In this document: positions 11,101 to 23,639 of the stretch, piece by piece
Numbering within the stretch: the first letter of the stretch is position 1
Layout of the letters: each line of letters begins with the position of its first letter
Assembly: GCF_025698545.1 (NCBI RefSeq)
Contig: NC_068572.1
Span: 1,488,001-1,552,000, forward strand
Length of the DNA stretch: 64,000 bases
Source of the DNA: Gossypium raimondii
Lineage: Eukaryota; Streptophyta; Magnoliopsida; Malvales; Malvaceae
Direction: 5' to 3'
Translations under genes and position numbers: made by a program
Notes under the pieces: model-generated
What the model was told of the DNA's origin: nothing
Database searches by the model: none
Seen by the model: the letters and a program-made list of their open reading frames with translations, nothing else

Positions 11101-12284
11101 AGAAAACTAACTTTTTATACTGGTTCAGAAAGATGAATGATAACATTCTTACAAGCTATTGTCACCTAAAATTACACTATTATTTATACTTTATTTTTGC
11201 ACAACAATCAACATGAGATCATATAATTCCCCAACCAGAATAAGCATGGAGTAAACATAGCATTCAAAGATGTACATACATATTCTCAAAGAGGTCCATT
11301 AAGATTCAATTGTTGGTGAGGACTCAAAATATATACTTAATCTCATATTTCCTACAACTTTTACAAAAAAGAAAAAAAAAGTACAACAGAAATAATGAAA
11401 GTGGATTAGAAGCAAACCTCCAATATTTCATGCATCCTTTTCATATTAAGAGCAGGTGCCCCCTCAACCTTTAACCTCACAATCTCCATAGTCTTCCACT
11501 TCTCATGAATTGTATCAACCACTTCTTGAGTAACACCAGCACCCTTAATTCTCATTTTACTCTTTGTCCGAAATGTCAAGTTCCTTAACCTCCTAAGTTC
11601 AGACTCAGGCAGAGTTAATTCAGCCAATGAAGCCTTGTTATCTCCTCTTGCTGTCCACTTCCCTTCTTCCTGTTCTTCCTTCCTCTTTTCCCATGGAAAC
11701 ATTATTTCCCCATCACTTCCAAATTCAGTTTCCATCCCCAAAGGTGACTCCTTTGAAAACCCACCTCTAGTATTTGGTAACATTCCTTCTTCCACATAAA
11801 ACATATCCTCTATAGACCCTCTTTCAATCACTTTCCTTGGTTGTTCTTCTTTCTGCTCATTTTCCTCTCCAATGTACCCAAATTTCTTCAATTTCTCCAC
11901 TATTTTCTCCATTGTACTGCTGCTGCCGCTCCCATTGTTATCACTCTTTGAATAAGACAAGCTCCATAAATTTCCATCTTTCCTATAATTGAACACTGTT
12001 TTCGGCGGTTTAGGCCCATTTCTTTTGTGGGTTTTGTTCCAATTATCTAACCAATTACTTGAAAAGGTGGGAAAAGCTTTGGTTTTGCTTTCTGGGTTTG
12101 GGTGAATTTGTGCGTTTGAAGTTATGGCATGTTTACTAGCACAAAAATTTAGGGTTTTGAGAGGGAAATGAGAAGAACTGTACCTGAAAAAAGGGAGAGG
12201 GAGGCCATGGAACCTGGAGAGAGAGGTTTGAAATGAATCCAAGAAGGTTGTTTTCGTTGTTGTTGTTGGATGAAATAGAGTCAT
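8133..12284 (-). CDS. CFM3A: CRM-domain chloroplast RNA splicing factor (CFM3-like), 9 exons
   Basis: CFM3-type proteins bind group II introns in chloroplasts (and mitochondria) through CRM domains and support their splicing. Exons (minus strand): 12284-11418, 11060-10571, 10491-10361, 9729-9379, 9243-9087, 8996-8704, 8618-8559, 8461-8369, 8252-8133. All have GT-AG borders; the sum is 2562 nt, 853 residues plus TGA. The N-terminus is rich in Ser, Thr and hydroxylated residues, like a transit peptide. Three CRM domains are visible: about residues 225-310 ([19 protein letters not shown]), 430-540 ([20 protein letters not shown]), and 640-750 ([19 protein letters not shown]). The C-terminus is acidic ([13 protein letters not shown] and similar). 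Length fits Arabidopsis CFM3A (about 880). The start is the first ATG of the long first exon. CFM2 has four CRM domains and is less likely. Confidence 0.9.
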
Positions 12285-12479
12285 TGATTAGATGAAGAAA
12301 TAAAAGGAAAAAAAAAAAAAAAACCAAAGGATTGGGTAATTTAACAAAGGGTATTTGGATTAAAATTTTGAAGAAGGCTAAGGATTTCAAGGTAGTTTCG
12401 TGGGGTTTCTAACTGGAAGGCTTAACTGCTGAAACATGTTAATGATATATATTATCCATGGCTGGCGGGGAAGAAATAT

Positions 12480-13245
12480 CTGAGGTCTGTTTCGTAGTTT
12501 GGGTTTCTTAAAATTAAGTGTTCTTTTTCACTTATATATATTAGTGCTTAATATTATTTAAGTGGTTAAATATATTACTTAAAAATAAAATAAAATAAAT
12601 TAGTTATATAAAATTAATATAATATATTTTCTAAAATTTAAAATGATAAATAAAATATATCTAAATGTCTTATATCAATCTCTTAATAAATAATTTTTAA
12701 ATAAATAATTTAAAAATAAAATAATTATATAAATTGATATTTTAATCATACTATCAAGTATAAATTAATTTAAAAATAAAATAAAATTATAAAATAATTT
12801 AATTTTTAAGCTAGTATAAATAAAATAAACTAATATAAAAGTTTTGCAAATAAACTTAATATATATTTTAAAATTTTATAAATATATATTATATATATTA
12901 AGAATAATATATATTATAGATATTATAAAATTTTATTAATAAAAGTCTTATTATTAGTAAAATAATTTTATTTTTATAAATGATTTTTAACTTGTTTTCA
13001 ATTTATATATAGTTGGTATAATATAATTAGTTAGTGTTTGTATATCATGATTGATATTATTGTCATGAAGTTAAACACATGGTATTATTCTATCACGACA
13101 TATGTTGTTTGCTTTTTCTCTTCTGTTTTCTTTCATTGATTTTTCCTTTTTTTTTTTTTTGTTGTCGTTCATTTCTTGTGATTGATAAGAAAATCGAAAA
13201 GAATCCAACGAAATGCTTTATATGAAATGAGGTTCTATCGAGAAT
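12480..13245. other. AT-rich spacer
   Basis: Very AT-rich sequence between the CFM3 gene and the RRS1 pseudogene. The open frames in it are low-complexity Lys/Phe-rich strings. No gene or bounded element found. Confidence 0.5.
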
Positions 13246-13249
13246 GAAC

Positions 13250-15344
13250 TTAGGGAGAAAAAGTAGAGTAAAAATTAATATAATAAAAAATTCTGATAAA
13301 ATCGTCAAAACAAGATCCGGGTCCTTTCTTTGCACCCTTCTTATGAAGTTGCTTTTTGGGTTTCAACTTGTTTGAGGTTGATGATGATTTCCCTTCTTGA
13401 TTCTTTCTATTTCTAGCTTTCTTCTCTTTTTTCACACTATACATTCTCAGAGATTAGCTTGTTTAGAACATTCTCAGTTTGCTCCTTCTCCCTCGAGCCT
13501 ATCCCTGACCCTTCAACAACTGGTAAGAACTGAACAAAAGAAGAGAGCATGATAATGTAGTTAATGAGAAATATTTACATTGAAACACAGGTCAAGAGGC
13601 CCAAGAGTTCAAACCTTGCGATGCTTTCCTTGCTTTTTAGCAGGCTTTTCTTCTGGCAATTTCCTATCGAATCTCCCACCACTGGCTGTAGATGTAGCAG
13701 CCATCCCAGCTACATTCCCCAATTCATCTTTAGTTACTTTCTTAGGTGGAGCCTAGGTTCCTGTTATGGACAGAGCCGTAGCAGCAAGCTGAACATGGCT
13801 GCAGCAAACTACTTAGTTAAATCAACTTAACAAAAACATAACACATAGCCAAATTCTTAAACTGATATAAAATGATAGCAATTGAGTCTGGCAACAATCG
13901 GAAGACTCAACCAAAGATCTATTTTATTTAATGCAAGCTTATTAAAGCGTCCAAACATCCTCACGAAGAACTAGGAAGTTTGGACGAAAATGATGCTTAT
14001 AGAAAAGAGATCCAGCAACCATCGACACCCATAAGCATGATCTGCAAAATCATAGGCTAACCTTTAAACTACTAAAATGACATAAATATTAGGGTACAAG
14101 GGAATGCCATCAAAGAATGGGAATTGCAGGTTGGAATAGTTCTACATATATTCAAAGGAAGGGTAAAACCTTGGCAAATTAAGCACCAAGTTTTGCAGCT
14201 TGTTTCAAGTTCTGGAGGCGATTCTTCTCTTGCTTCTCAACCCGTTTCTTTTTATCATCTTGTCTTTTAGCAAAAGGATCCTCTCCTGGCTCTAGAAAAA
14301 ACAACAATCGTGGTCAACACAATCAAACATGTCCAATATGTTCTGTTAGATGCTTGTAAACTTATGAAGTAAAGGTCTACCTATTACATGATATGTTGTG
14401 TTTGTAGTAATTAAAAAGTCCATATTCGATACTCCCCATCAGTCATCTTGGCCTCAAAGATGGGTATGTCTTTATCATCATTGACACTATCATAACCAAA
14501 GCGACGTTTCCATGTACCAGTCTGTTCATCCCATGCAACTTTGTCCTTTTTACGTTTCTTTATACCTACGAGATATTCCAAAACAATGGAAAATGAGTTT
14601 GCACTCTAAAAGAACCATGCAAGTAGGATAGGTGAAACGAATTACCTTTCTTTTTAGCAAACTCCTCCCATTTTGTAGGAGGTTTAGGCTTTGGAAGCTG
14701 AAAACACAAGCAAATAAAGCATTTCAGTTCTCATGGCAGCTTATCAACCAAATAAAACATTGCTCATATACACTAATATAAAATTCAATTTTCAAGAGAA
14801 TTAAGTAAAAGGCCAGGCTTACAGGCTTCTCCCTTGGAAGCTTTGTAGTTGGAGGAGGCAGCTTAACAAGGGGCCCATCTACATCTTGGGATGAAGGTAA
14901 ATTAAAGAGACTATCAGCAACTACTTGAACTAACTTGGTACCCTCTTGTAAACATACCTTAACTAGTTCATACCTAAACATATAAAGCGGCAATCAAAAT
15001 TCCACATCTTTTACAGATCAAATGAGCAAAATAAAAATCTGCAGCTCATGCTTAACCAAGTTTGAAGGAAATAAGTATCATAGTGCATAGCTATTCGATT
15101 TATTTTAGAGCTCCAAATCACCTTTGCCCCCAAAAAATTTCTCATCATTCCAAAAAAAAAAAATACCCCATATAACAGAAGATCTCAAAAATCAAATTAT
15201 TACAAAAATAATTATTATTATTATGAAGGAACAAAAGGGGCAAGCCTGGAAGTGGGGAGGGAAGGAAAGTTATGAAAAGGGTTAAAAGCCAGGAGATTTC
15301 CCACTTCCAAGTTGAAAAGGGTTCTGGTTCTCCTCCGTCTCCAT
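13250..15344 (-). pseudogene. RRS1: RRS1 ribosome biogenesis regulator pseudogene, introns retained
   Basis: The locus matches plant RRS1, a nucleolar factor that brings 5S RNP into pre-60S particles. Exon-like blocks: 15344-15246 (METEENQNPFQL), 14973-14823 ([20 protein letters not shown]), 14697-14646 (LPKPKPPTKWEEFAKKKG), 14565-14437 ([20 protein letters not shown]), 14291-14170 ([20 protein letters not shown]), 13798-13615 ([20 protein letters not shown]), 13529-13250 (KPKKQLHKKGAKKGPGS). Several independent lesions appear: a roughly 7-bp insertion shifts frame in exon 1; the exon 1 donor is GC in poor context; the donor after 14437 reads GGGAGT instead of GT; a roughly 4-bp insertion gives a stop after KLGA; a TAG replaces a Gln codon in the sixth block; residues are missing with a frameshift before the basic tail. 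Introns remain, so it arose by DNA duplication, not retrotransposition. A working RRS1 should exist elsewhere. Confidence 0.85.
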
Positions 15345-16707
15345 CTTCAGCTGGCGTTGGTATGTGGTACTTGTGTTGGAGAAATCAAATTAGTAAAACA
15401 CAGCTGAAAATAAATTTAGAGAAAACATAGTTTTAAATCTAATTGTAATATCTACAATTTTTTTAAAGCCAACTATAGGCTCGACATCTTTAAAGCATAA
15501 GCCTTCACTTCTATCAATTGATATGAGTTGCATATGTGTAGTCAGTGACTAACTCAGGATTTAGGTAAATCACACCATGAACGTCTCAAGTAAATTAATT
15601 CACAAACGAATTTAGAATTAATTCATCTTGGATTCAGTCCAATATATATCATTCTACCAATGAATATATCTATGTATCTACTCGTGGAGTCAACTGCTTC
15701 AATGGCCAATACTAGTCATCTTCCCAATTGGAATTATAAACGACATAGTAATCCTTCTCAATATTTAAATCAAATGCTCACTTTGATTCTTTTACTGTAT
15801 TATAGACTCCTTTAGATTATCTACTGAAGTAAGTTGTCTTTCTCGCAATGTAAACGTTCTTATAATGGCACTTATCTTCAGTTTGAACTTAGACAATCCA
15901 TAAGCTAATATTTGTTTCTCACAATTTCGCTATGCATGCGAAATATAAAAGACAAAAAATATAAAAAAACATAATAATGAAATGTGAAATTAACTTTATT
16001 TATTTATTCATCGTACAAATAAATAGAAAACAATTACATGTTTATTATTATATAGACACATTTTCTAGCAACGTTATGATAGATTGATGATGATGCCTAT
16101 TGTTGTTGAAACTCCACTAGCCACCAAAAGTTTATCTTGGAAAGTGGTTGACTCTTCGTCAACTTTTTTATTTGTTTCTGTTTTGAGATTATTTCAAAAT
16201 AATAATGATCTCATGAGTCAATTTGGACCCATGTTACTTTTATATGTTTTTTTATTTGTTTTCTATTATTTAATAAGTCTTCACTTTTAAAAAACTTTAT
16301 ATGCTCTCATAGCATTTTTTTTTAGTATTATTTTTGCAAGTGATTTTAGAGAGTTTCTGTCAACGTCATATCTAAGTTGGTGAATGATTGGTTCTTTTGT
16401 CAATTTTTGCTCGTCATTTTGGACCATTCGGGACTGATTTTCTTATTGGCGTTAAGTTCTTGCAATCACTCTAGATATGTAGTGCTTAAGTTGTAACAGA
16501 ATCAATTGTCAACGTGCCATAATGTTCTATTGTTGGTGAGACTGAAGCTTTTGTTGTGTTGATGGAGGTTGTATTAAGTTTGTTTACTGTTTATTTTTAT
16601 TTTTTAAAATAATTCTCCTAATCTAACTATATATAGAAATTGTATTAAATTATTTTATTTGTATGGTGCGTTGGTTAAAATTCTTATTATACACCTGTTT
16701 GGCACAA
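15345..16707. other. Intergenic, nothing identified
   Basis: AT-rich DNA upstream of the RRS1 pseudogene. The open frame at 16084-16290 is hydrophobic and Phe/Leu-rich but has no recognised family or gene signals. Confidence 0.45.
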
Positions 16708-16715
16708 ATTCAAAT

Positions 16716-17104
16716 TAGACATGTTCATGGGTCGGGCTACCTACCTAGGCTTGAAGCTCACCCGAAATTTGGAAGGGATTGGGCAAAAAAAATTAGGCTT
16801 GTTTAAAATATGGGTCAGGCTTGAACATTCAAGGCCCGAGCTCGGTCGGACTCAATTTGTTTTTAAGTTTATAATACTTTATATTATATAATTTATAACA
16901 CATTAAAAAATCTATTAAAATAATTTTTTTTTAAATAATGTGAGTGGGCCTTAATTGGGCTTGAGTTAGTCTTTTGTAACTATGGGTGAGCTTGGGCAAA
17001 ATTTTAGATTTATATTTTTGGTCGAGCCGAATTTGAGCAAGTATAAAGTATATTAATATAATACTTAGATTCAACTTGAATTCAGCTCAATCCATAAGCA
17101 TCTA
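16716..17104 (+). mobile_element. hAT-derived repeat copy with 8-bp target duplication
   Basis: Begins TAGACATGTTCATGGGTCGG and ends in the inverse of TAGATGCTTATGGATTGAGC. The flanks are ATTCAAAT (16708-16715) and ATTCAAAC (17105-17112), seven of eight identical. The 8-bp duplication and TAG-type ends indicate hAT superfamily. At 389 bp with no coding capacity it is non-autonomous. Confidence 0.65.
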
Positions 17105-17655
17105 ATTCAAACTGTGTTACCTCATTTTAATATATATATATATATAAAACCAACATGAAGTAAACGTTTTATACCAATTTTACATGATTAACCTTTTAAT
17201 ACCTAATTTAAAAATAAAACAGTTATATAAGTTTTTACAACATAAATAGTTATATAAGTTGATACAAAATTAAAATTAAAGTTATGAAAGAATTTTTAAA
17301 ATAATTTATTTTTAAATTAAATGAATTTAAAGTTTCTCAAATAAATCTAAGTAAATATTTTTAAACAATTTTATTTTTAAAATAAATCTAAAGTAAATTA
17401 AAAGAATTTTCAATAATTAGTTATATTTTTAAAGCTATTATAATTTAAATGAATTTAAAGTCTCTTAAATAAATCTAAATAAATATTTTAGAAATCCATC
17501 GTTGAGGACTTAAATTTTAAGCTAATGTAAGTTAAATGAATTTTAAAATATAAAATATAAAAATAAAAATGAGTATTAAAGTTGTTATTATACTACTAGA
17601 AAAGCGCCATTAATCAGTGGCTAAAAATAATTTCGAAACTTTTAGTGCTGAATTG

Positions 17656-18406
17656 GGTTCTTTTACAAAAATAATACAAAAAAATACTAAAATAATATAA
17701 TTTTTTTTATTTACCAAAATAATACAAAAAAAAAACAGTTAAAAAAACCTGAAAGAAGGGCCTGCCACAGGCAGCACTAATTGTTCGTATTTTGACCCTT
17801 TGTTCGTATTTTTTCCCAAATTTTATTACTTTTAATAAAAATATATTATTTTTATATTTTATTATTTTACATTATTTTAGTACATTATATTTGAAATGTA
17901 TTAATTTACTTTTTTTAAATAAATTTTAAAAAAATCTTATTTCGCTCTTTGTTCGTATTTTTTCCCAAGAGTTTATTACTTTAAAAATATATTATTTTCT
18001 AATTTTATTATTTTACATTATTTTAATACATTATGTTTGAAATGTATTCATTTAGTGTGTTTTTTAAATAAATTTTTAAAAAAACTCTTATTTCAGCCAT
18101 TTGTTCATATTTTTTCCCAAATTTTATTACTTTCAATAAAAAAAGCCTAAATTAATACATTTCAAACATAATGTACTAAAATAATGTAAAATAAAAAAAT
18201 AAAATATTTTTTAAAAGTAATAAAATTCGAAAAAAATACGAATAAATGGCCAAAATATAAACAATTGGTGCTGCCTATGCCAGGTGCCGCTGGTAGGCTA
18301 TTCTTTCAAGTTTATTTTTTTAACTGTTTTTTTGTATTATTTTAATAAATAAAAAAATTATATTATTTTAATATTTTTATTTTTTGTATTATTTTGTAAA
18401 ATACCC
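17656..18406. mobile_element. MULE-type foldback element with long inverted arms
   Basis: Two inverted arms of roughly 250 bp (about 17656-17905 and 18145-18406) share blocks such as ACAAAAATAATACAAAAAA and the GGCAGCAC..TTGTTCGTATTTT region. The outer ends resemble the GGG..TTTTAC termini of the MULE at 52.8 kb. Flanking 9-mers are GCTGAATTG (17647-17655) and ACTGAATTG (18407-18415), eight of nine identical, which fits Mutator-type insertion. The centre holds about three tandem copies of a unit containing TTGTTCGTATTTTTTCCCAA. No coding region. Confidence 0.6.
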
Positions 18407-18539
18407 ACTGAATTGTAATATTTTTAATTAGGTGATTAAAACAAAAAACATACCCATAATTCAATAGTAATACAGTAATTACCTAATTTAAAGACAAAAA
18501 AAAATTCAAAACTGAAATAAATAAATAAAGATAAGATAA

Positions 18540-19000
18540 AAATTTTAGCAGTTATCCAAGCCCAAATAAAAAGATGAATATTAGGGTTTTCGTCTATAAA
18601 TTAGTGCTTGTTTCTAAGGTTTATATCTCTTGTGGCTGGCTCGGTGGCTAGAACAGGTACTCCTTTTTTTTTTTTTTTTGGTTTTTGATAAATTTTTTTA
18701 TTTAAACTCAATTAAAGAAAAGAAAAAACAAATTTCTGGAGATTGATCGCAGCTTTCCTCTTAGGGTTTATCGGTGACAAGGTAGATGCAATTTTTTTAT
18801 TTTTTATTTTTTTTTCTATGAGAACATTACCAGCTACTTCTGACTCTTAGATTTTTTCCTCGTTTTATTTTATTTTTATATCTTTTATTGAGAAAAAATA
18901 TTTGCTACTCTTGATGGTGGTTTAAAGTTTAAACCACTATCTGATTATTTCCACCAAGATTTCAGAGGTTTCTTTTTCAATTAATTTTATCAAATCTGTA
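18540..19000 (+). pseudogene. Decayed second copy of the snoRNA cluster and its promoter
   Basis: Collinear with 1215-1910. It keeps a site II-like AAGCCCAA (about 18559), a telo-box TTAGGGTTTT (18581-18590), a TATA-like CTATAAAT (about 18594), the TTTATCGGTGACAAGGTAGA block (about 18767), the first guide with box D (ACCAGCTACTTCTGA, about 18830-18845) and both guides of the second snoRNA (AATATTTGCTACT near 18900, CCACCAAGAT near 18952). The first snoRNA has lost box C. The second has lost a recognisable box C, has TGATTA in place of C' and TCAGA in place of box D. The large hairpin region of the first copy is absent. It is unlikely to yield stable snoRNAs. Confidence 0.65.
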
Positions 19001-19029
19001 TTGTTTATGATCGTTTTCTGGATTTTTAA

Positions 19030-20252
19030 AATTAAGTACTTGGGTTTTAATGAATTCGTTGGTTTACTAATTTTTAATAAAAATTAAGCTTATTTTTGTG
19101 TTGAAATTAATTAATTTCTTCAAAGTGTCTTCTTATAATTTTAGTAGTCAATTTTTTAAAATTAATTTTATTATATTACGAGAGTAAATTATTATTAATG
19201 TAAAATTTTATAAATCCTAAAAGAAGGATGCAAAATTCTATTTGAGAAGGATTTGGCTCCGCCTGGCTAGAATAGAAGATCCATTGAGTTACGTAGAAGG
19301 AATCTCTGTTTTGAAGTGCGTCAGTTTTCAATGACGAGAGCTTTGGCCGTGACTTTAAACTGCAGTCAAAACGTTGCCGTTTCTTCTGTGAAAGATCATT
19401 CATTTAAGTTTTGGTTTAGTGGTTTTTTATTTGCCAATTTATTTTTTTTCTTTTTTGATCTAAAGATCTGATTATTTTGCTGGTGGGTTTTTGAATTGTT
19501 GATAGTCAGTTTTAATTTTTAACACAAAATTAATACATTAGTTTTTAACATTGAATTATTGCGAATTTTAATAATTCAGATTAAATCGGTAACACCAGTT
19601 GTATCCTTTAATACAATATTTCGTATTGGATCTAGCTTTTAAAATTTTTACACTAATGTAAAAATGGACCACCTCCTACCTTTCTTGAAAAAATTAAATT
19701 TATTATAATTTTCAAATACGTTGTGTTAACTTAGATTCCCTTAGATTTAGCATTCCACGTATGAAGCTAGTAATGTATTATTGAAAATTACGTCAAAAAA
19801 AAACATATGAAAAGACGTAGAAAGAAGATCGGTATTTGCACCAAGTCTGTAATCCAAATTTTTTATTTTTCTTTTTTGAGAAATCAACATGCATATATAA
19901 TAATAATAATAATAATAATAAAGAAACCACCACTTGAAATAAATAAAAAAAACCTAAAACCCATCCTCCCTAAGAAGAAAAACGGTAAGAAGAAAAACAT
20001 ATCCATCATAAAATGACTTATGGATTCTTAGAAAACCCTACAACGCTTGCCTGCAACCCCCCCCCCCCCAACCCCGCCTTGGATTATTCACTTTATATCC
20101 CCTTGAAGATGGTCCCATGGTACCGTAAAATCTATAATAAAATTCTAAAGCCAGTAAAAAACCACCAAGCATTCATTATATTTTACAAGACCACAAACAC
20201 ATCCCCAAGGGGATTCATAGAAAATGTTAGCAACCGTTTGACAAAAAGTTCT
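19030..20252. other. Intergenic with simple repeats
   Basis: T-rich and A-rich DNA with a TAA trinucleotide run at about 19899-19920 and a run of ten or more C at about 20057. A short reading frame from 19332 (MTRALAVTLNCSQ) follows the decayed snoRNA copy, but nothing ties it to a known family. It also includes the likely 3' region of the minus-strand ECT gene. Confidence 0.4.
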
Positions 20253-23200
20253 TCACTGTTTTGGGTATCCTGAACCATCTTCTGAAAGAAGGCCGTTCGA
20301 GTGAGGAATTGGATTGATTTCTTTGATCAAATCACCATTTGTTGTTGCTATATCTTTCTTTTCATCTCCAGGCTTTTCTTCCCATACCTGCAATTTTGAG
20401 AATCGATGCGTGCAAAACGGATTATTTTTATGGATGAACAAACATGAATTTATCAGGTGTAATTTGTAAGAAGATTCATATCTTGCCTGCTTTTGCAACT
20501 GATGTTTAGCCTTTTTCTCCTGAATTGCTTTCTGGCGAATCTCGTAAAATTCGAAATCGTCTAAAATGCAAGTTTTGCTGGAATGCTCCTTGAAGATTTT
20601 GAGCAACTTAAGCCCTTGATCAAGCTTGATCTGCGCAAACCAAACAGAGATTACCCTCGGAATACGCAGTAAGTAGAAAGGGAAAAACTCTACTTAAGAA
20701 ACGAAGAATACCTCTTGCGTATCCCTGCTATTTGTGACGGGCTTATTCTCATTGTTCTCTAGGGTAATGTGCTTCAAGGAATTATTAGGTACATCCTTAA
20801 TAATGAGCCATCTTACTGGGAAACAGCCAGTCCATTTGTCTTGTTGCCAGAACTCCACATTCTTTTGAAAATCAACCGCCCCTACCATCTCGGCAATGCC
20901 GACAAATTGCCCACTTGTATTGACCTATAAGAAGTTCAAAGGAATTAAGCAGAGCAAAAACTAAGAATAAATTTACCCAATAGACAAGATGCAATAAGAG
21001 ACCAACCGAGAAGAAAAGAAATATAGGGCAGTGACCAGATTTCTGCTGGGCTTCCTGGTAAGCTGCATCAAGCTTTTTGTTACCATTTGGTGTGCTCGCC
21101 CAAACATTGTACTTGATGCTTTTATGAACATCATCCTCGCTGTATGATTTAATAACAAAGAACTTGGCATCGTCATAATCCACAAGGAATTCTTCTAGGT
21201 TATACTGTTCACGGTCTGGAACAACATATGCCTTTTCCTCATCCTTGGTTCCATCTGAGGGAATATTTTGCCCCTTAGTAGATGCTGTGATAGGTGTTGC
21301 ACCCTTTTGGTTCTTAGGCCCCTTAGCCCTAGGTCCCCTGTTCAATTCATTAAAACCGTCCATGATATCATTGCCTGAACCAAAATAACCATTGCCCCGT
21401 CCCCTTGGTCTGTACTTGTTGTCTGCCAACCAACCCCTTTCATTTGTTCGCAAATCATAACCATTAGATCCAAAGCCCATTCCAGATCTGAATGTGGTCC
21501 CATACTGGCCATATGGTTTGTTTGGGTACATTCTATTGACATAACCATGAGTTGTGCCCATGCCGGACATTGGCCCAGGGTGGTGCAGTCCCTTTAAATT
21601 CAAAAGTATGATGATTAGAAGCAAAAATTCAAAAGAATATAACACCAAGAGAACTAAGAAGATCGCATAACATAACAATACAAAGGAAATTCTTAGAAAA
21701 GCCAAATCATGCATACCATGTAATTAGAATTAGATCTGAAGTTTTGATTCCTTGAAGATGGAAAACCATTTGCTTTTGAAACCAAAGAGTTCATTGCAGG
21801 GCTTGAGACGGGCCTGTGCTGCCCATCTGAAAACATAGAGCCATCAAGCCATGGGATAGGAGATCGAAACCCATCAAAACCATATCTTGGATCCTGATAT
21901 CCGGAGGTTGGGACACTTCCAGGTGGAGGTCCCCTTCCATAAGAATTATTGGTATTAAATGAGCTGGGGTATGATGGTTTTATTGCGCCTGGACCATTAT
22001 TCCCCTTCACACTGCCACCATTGGCAACTCCATTGGAATTTGAGTTCGGTGTTTCAACAGGTAAGGGCTTCTGATCAGCAGCAGCAGAGGTCAGAAGCTC
22101 ACCATGGGATGGAGCAGCAGGGTTTGGCGTGAACGGACCACTGGTTAGAGTCATCGGCTGGAAGAAGGGAGGATACTGGTAGTGTTGTGGACCATACAAT
22201 TGACCATCATTCCCCAGAGTCGGAACTGGGGAAGCTGCAGGTGAATACGGTCCATATGGTGCATAGCTGTAACCATGATGATACATAAGAGATCCATTGT
22301 CCCCGTAAACCCCCTGAAAACGTAGTACATGGAGATTCAATAAAATTCATGAAAGATTTAGCAGTTAATAGTAACTTTGAGTACAAGGAGAACATGAAAA
22401 GGACTTACTGAAGTCATGTCAACTCCATCTGGATTTAAATATTGTGAATATTCATCCCACTCATTACCGGTGCCATCAAAGCCTGCAATATAAATTATAC
22501 ATACATGAATCCAATTCTAGCCCTGATTAATTCAGCATAAAAGATGCAGAAACAAAGGAACTGCTCGTTTACTACCTCCATAGTAATACGCAGATGGATA
22601 ACCACTAGGAATATAGCACATATTCGGATCCATAAAATCCTGTAGCAAAGGTGTTGTGGATCTGTCAAACGTCGGAATTTGGGTATTCCCAGTGTTGCCT
22701 GAATCAACAGAACCATACTGATAAACAGAAGGCTGCACAGAAAAATAAATCAGGCATTTAGATATCCATTGAAATTCTTGCAACAGAACGAACATAGATC
22801 GGCATACTTTCTTCCATGATTGAATCGTCCACATCAAATACAATAGTTTTATCCATAATTAAAATAGAAGTAGTAAAAGGAGATTACCTTCTTAGTAGGC
22901 TCAGGAATATCGAAGGGCTTTGCCTGTGAATCTATAGTCAATTTCTGCAACAGCTCTGCTGTTTCTAAAAGGAGTAAAAGAATACAAACCTTGGCAACTT
23001 AGAAAAAAATTCCGAATCTATAACGTTCACAACTCAGAAATCGCCACAAATATTCTTAAAGATTGGAAAGAGCAACAAAGAACAAGTTAAACAACAAATT
23101 CAATCATATCAAATCGAATAACAACATAAAAGATAAATTACCAGAAACAACCAAGCAAAAGAAGATCAAGAACCATATAAATGAAGCAAAACAGCATCTA

Positions 23201-23374
23201 TCTCATAAATTCAAAAGAATATGAATCGTGAAATCAACAAATTCAAATCGAAAAGTGCAAACAAAGTACAGATCTAAAAGAAACCGAAACCAAAAAAAAA
23301 TTCATAGCAGCAAAAAGGAACATAAACGAATAATTAAGGATACGATCTGCAGGAGGAGCAACTGTAGGCGCCAT
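20253..23374 (-). CDS. ECT2: YTH-domain m6A reader, ECT2-like, 9 exons
   Basis: ECT proteins bind N6-methyladenosine in mRNA in the cytoplasm and affect organ growth and mRNA fate. Exons: 23374-23344, 22964-22888, 22732-22576, 22482-22409, 22313-21717, 21591-21007, 20924-20712, 20630-20487, 20387-20253; total 2013 nt, 670 residues. The N-terminus [10 protein letters not shown] and [18 protein letters not shown] match ECT2. A long Tyr/Pro/Gly/Ser-rich disordered region (about 60-440) follows. The YTH domain is at about 450-590, with [34 protein letters not shown] and [15 protein letters not shown]; the Trp residues of KYNVW, FWQQ and DKWTG fit the aromatic cage. The intron after 20487 begins GC, not GT; the others are GT-AG. 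The short first exon and the start were chosen by fit to Arabidopsis ECT2 (667 aa). ECT3 or ECT4 orthology is not excluded. Confidence 0.9.
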
Positions 23375-23639
23375 TAACAACACTTAAAAATCTCTAAACC
23401 CTAATAAATCCCAAAATCTCAGATGTATGGGGGTTTTAGAAGACAAAAGAGAGAGAGAGAGGGATAAAAGAGAGGGCAAAAGGGAACAACACCAGTTACA
23501 CTCTCAGCCTCAAACCTCAGCCACAGCCGCCGCCGCGTCGGCCGCCAAGAGAGAGAGAAAACAGAGATTTGGGGAATTAGGGAAAAGAGAGCAAAAGAGG
23601 AGAGAGTTTTTGAAAATCCAAATCCAGTGATTCAAATAG

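Noticed and set aside
19332-19440. Frame starting MTRALAVTLNCSQ as a possible plastid protein
   Set aside because: Only about 25 residues before low-complexity Phe, no splice continuation or family match seen.
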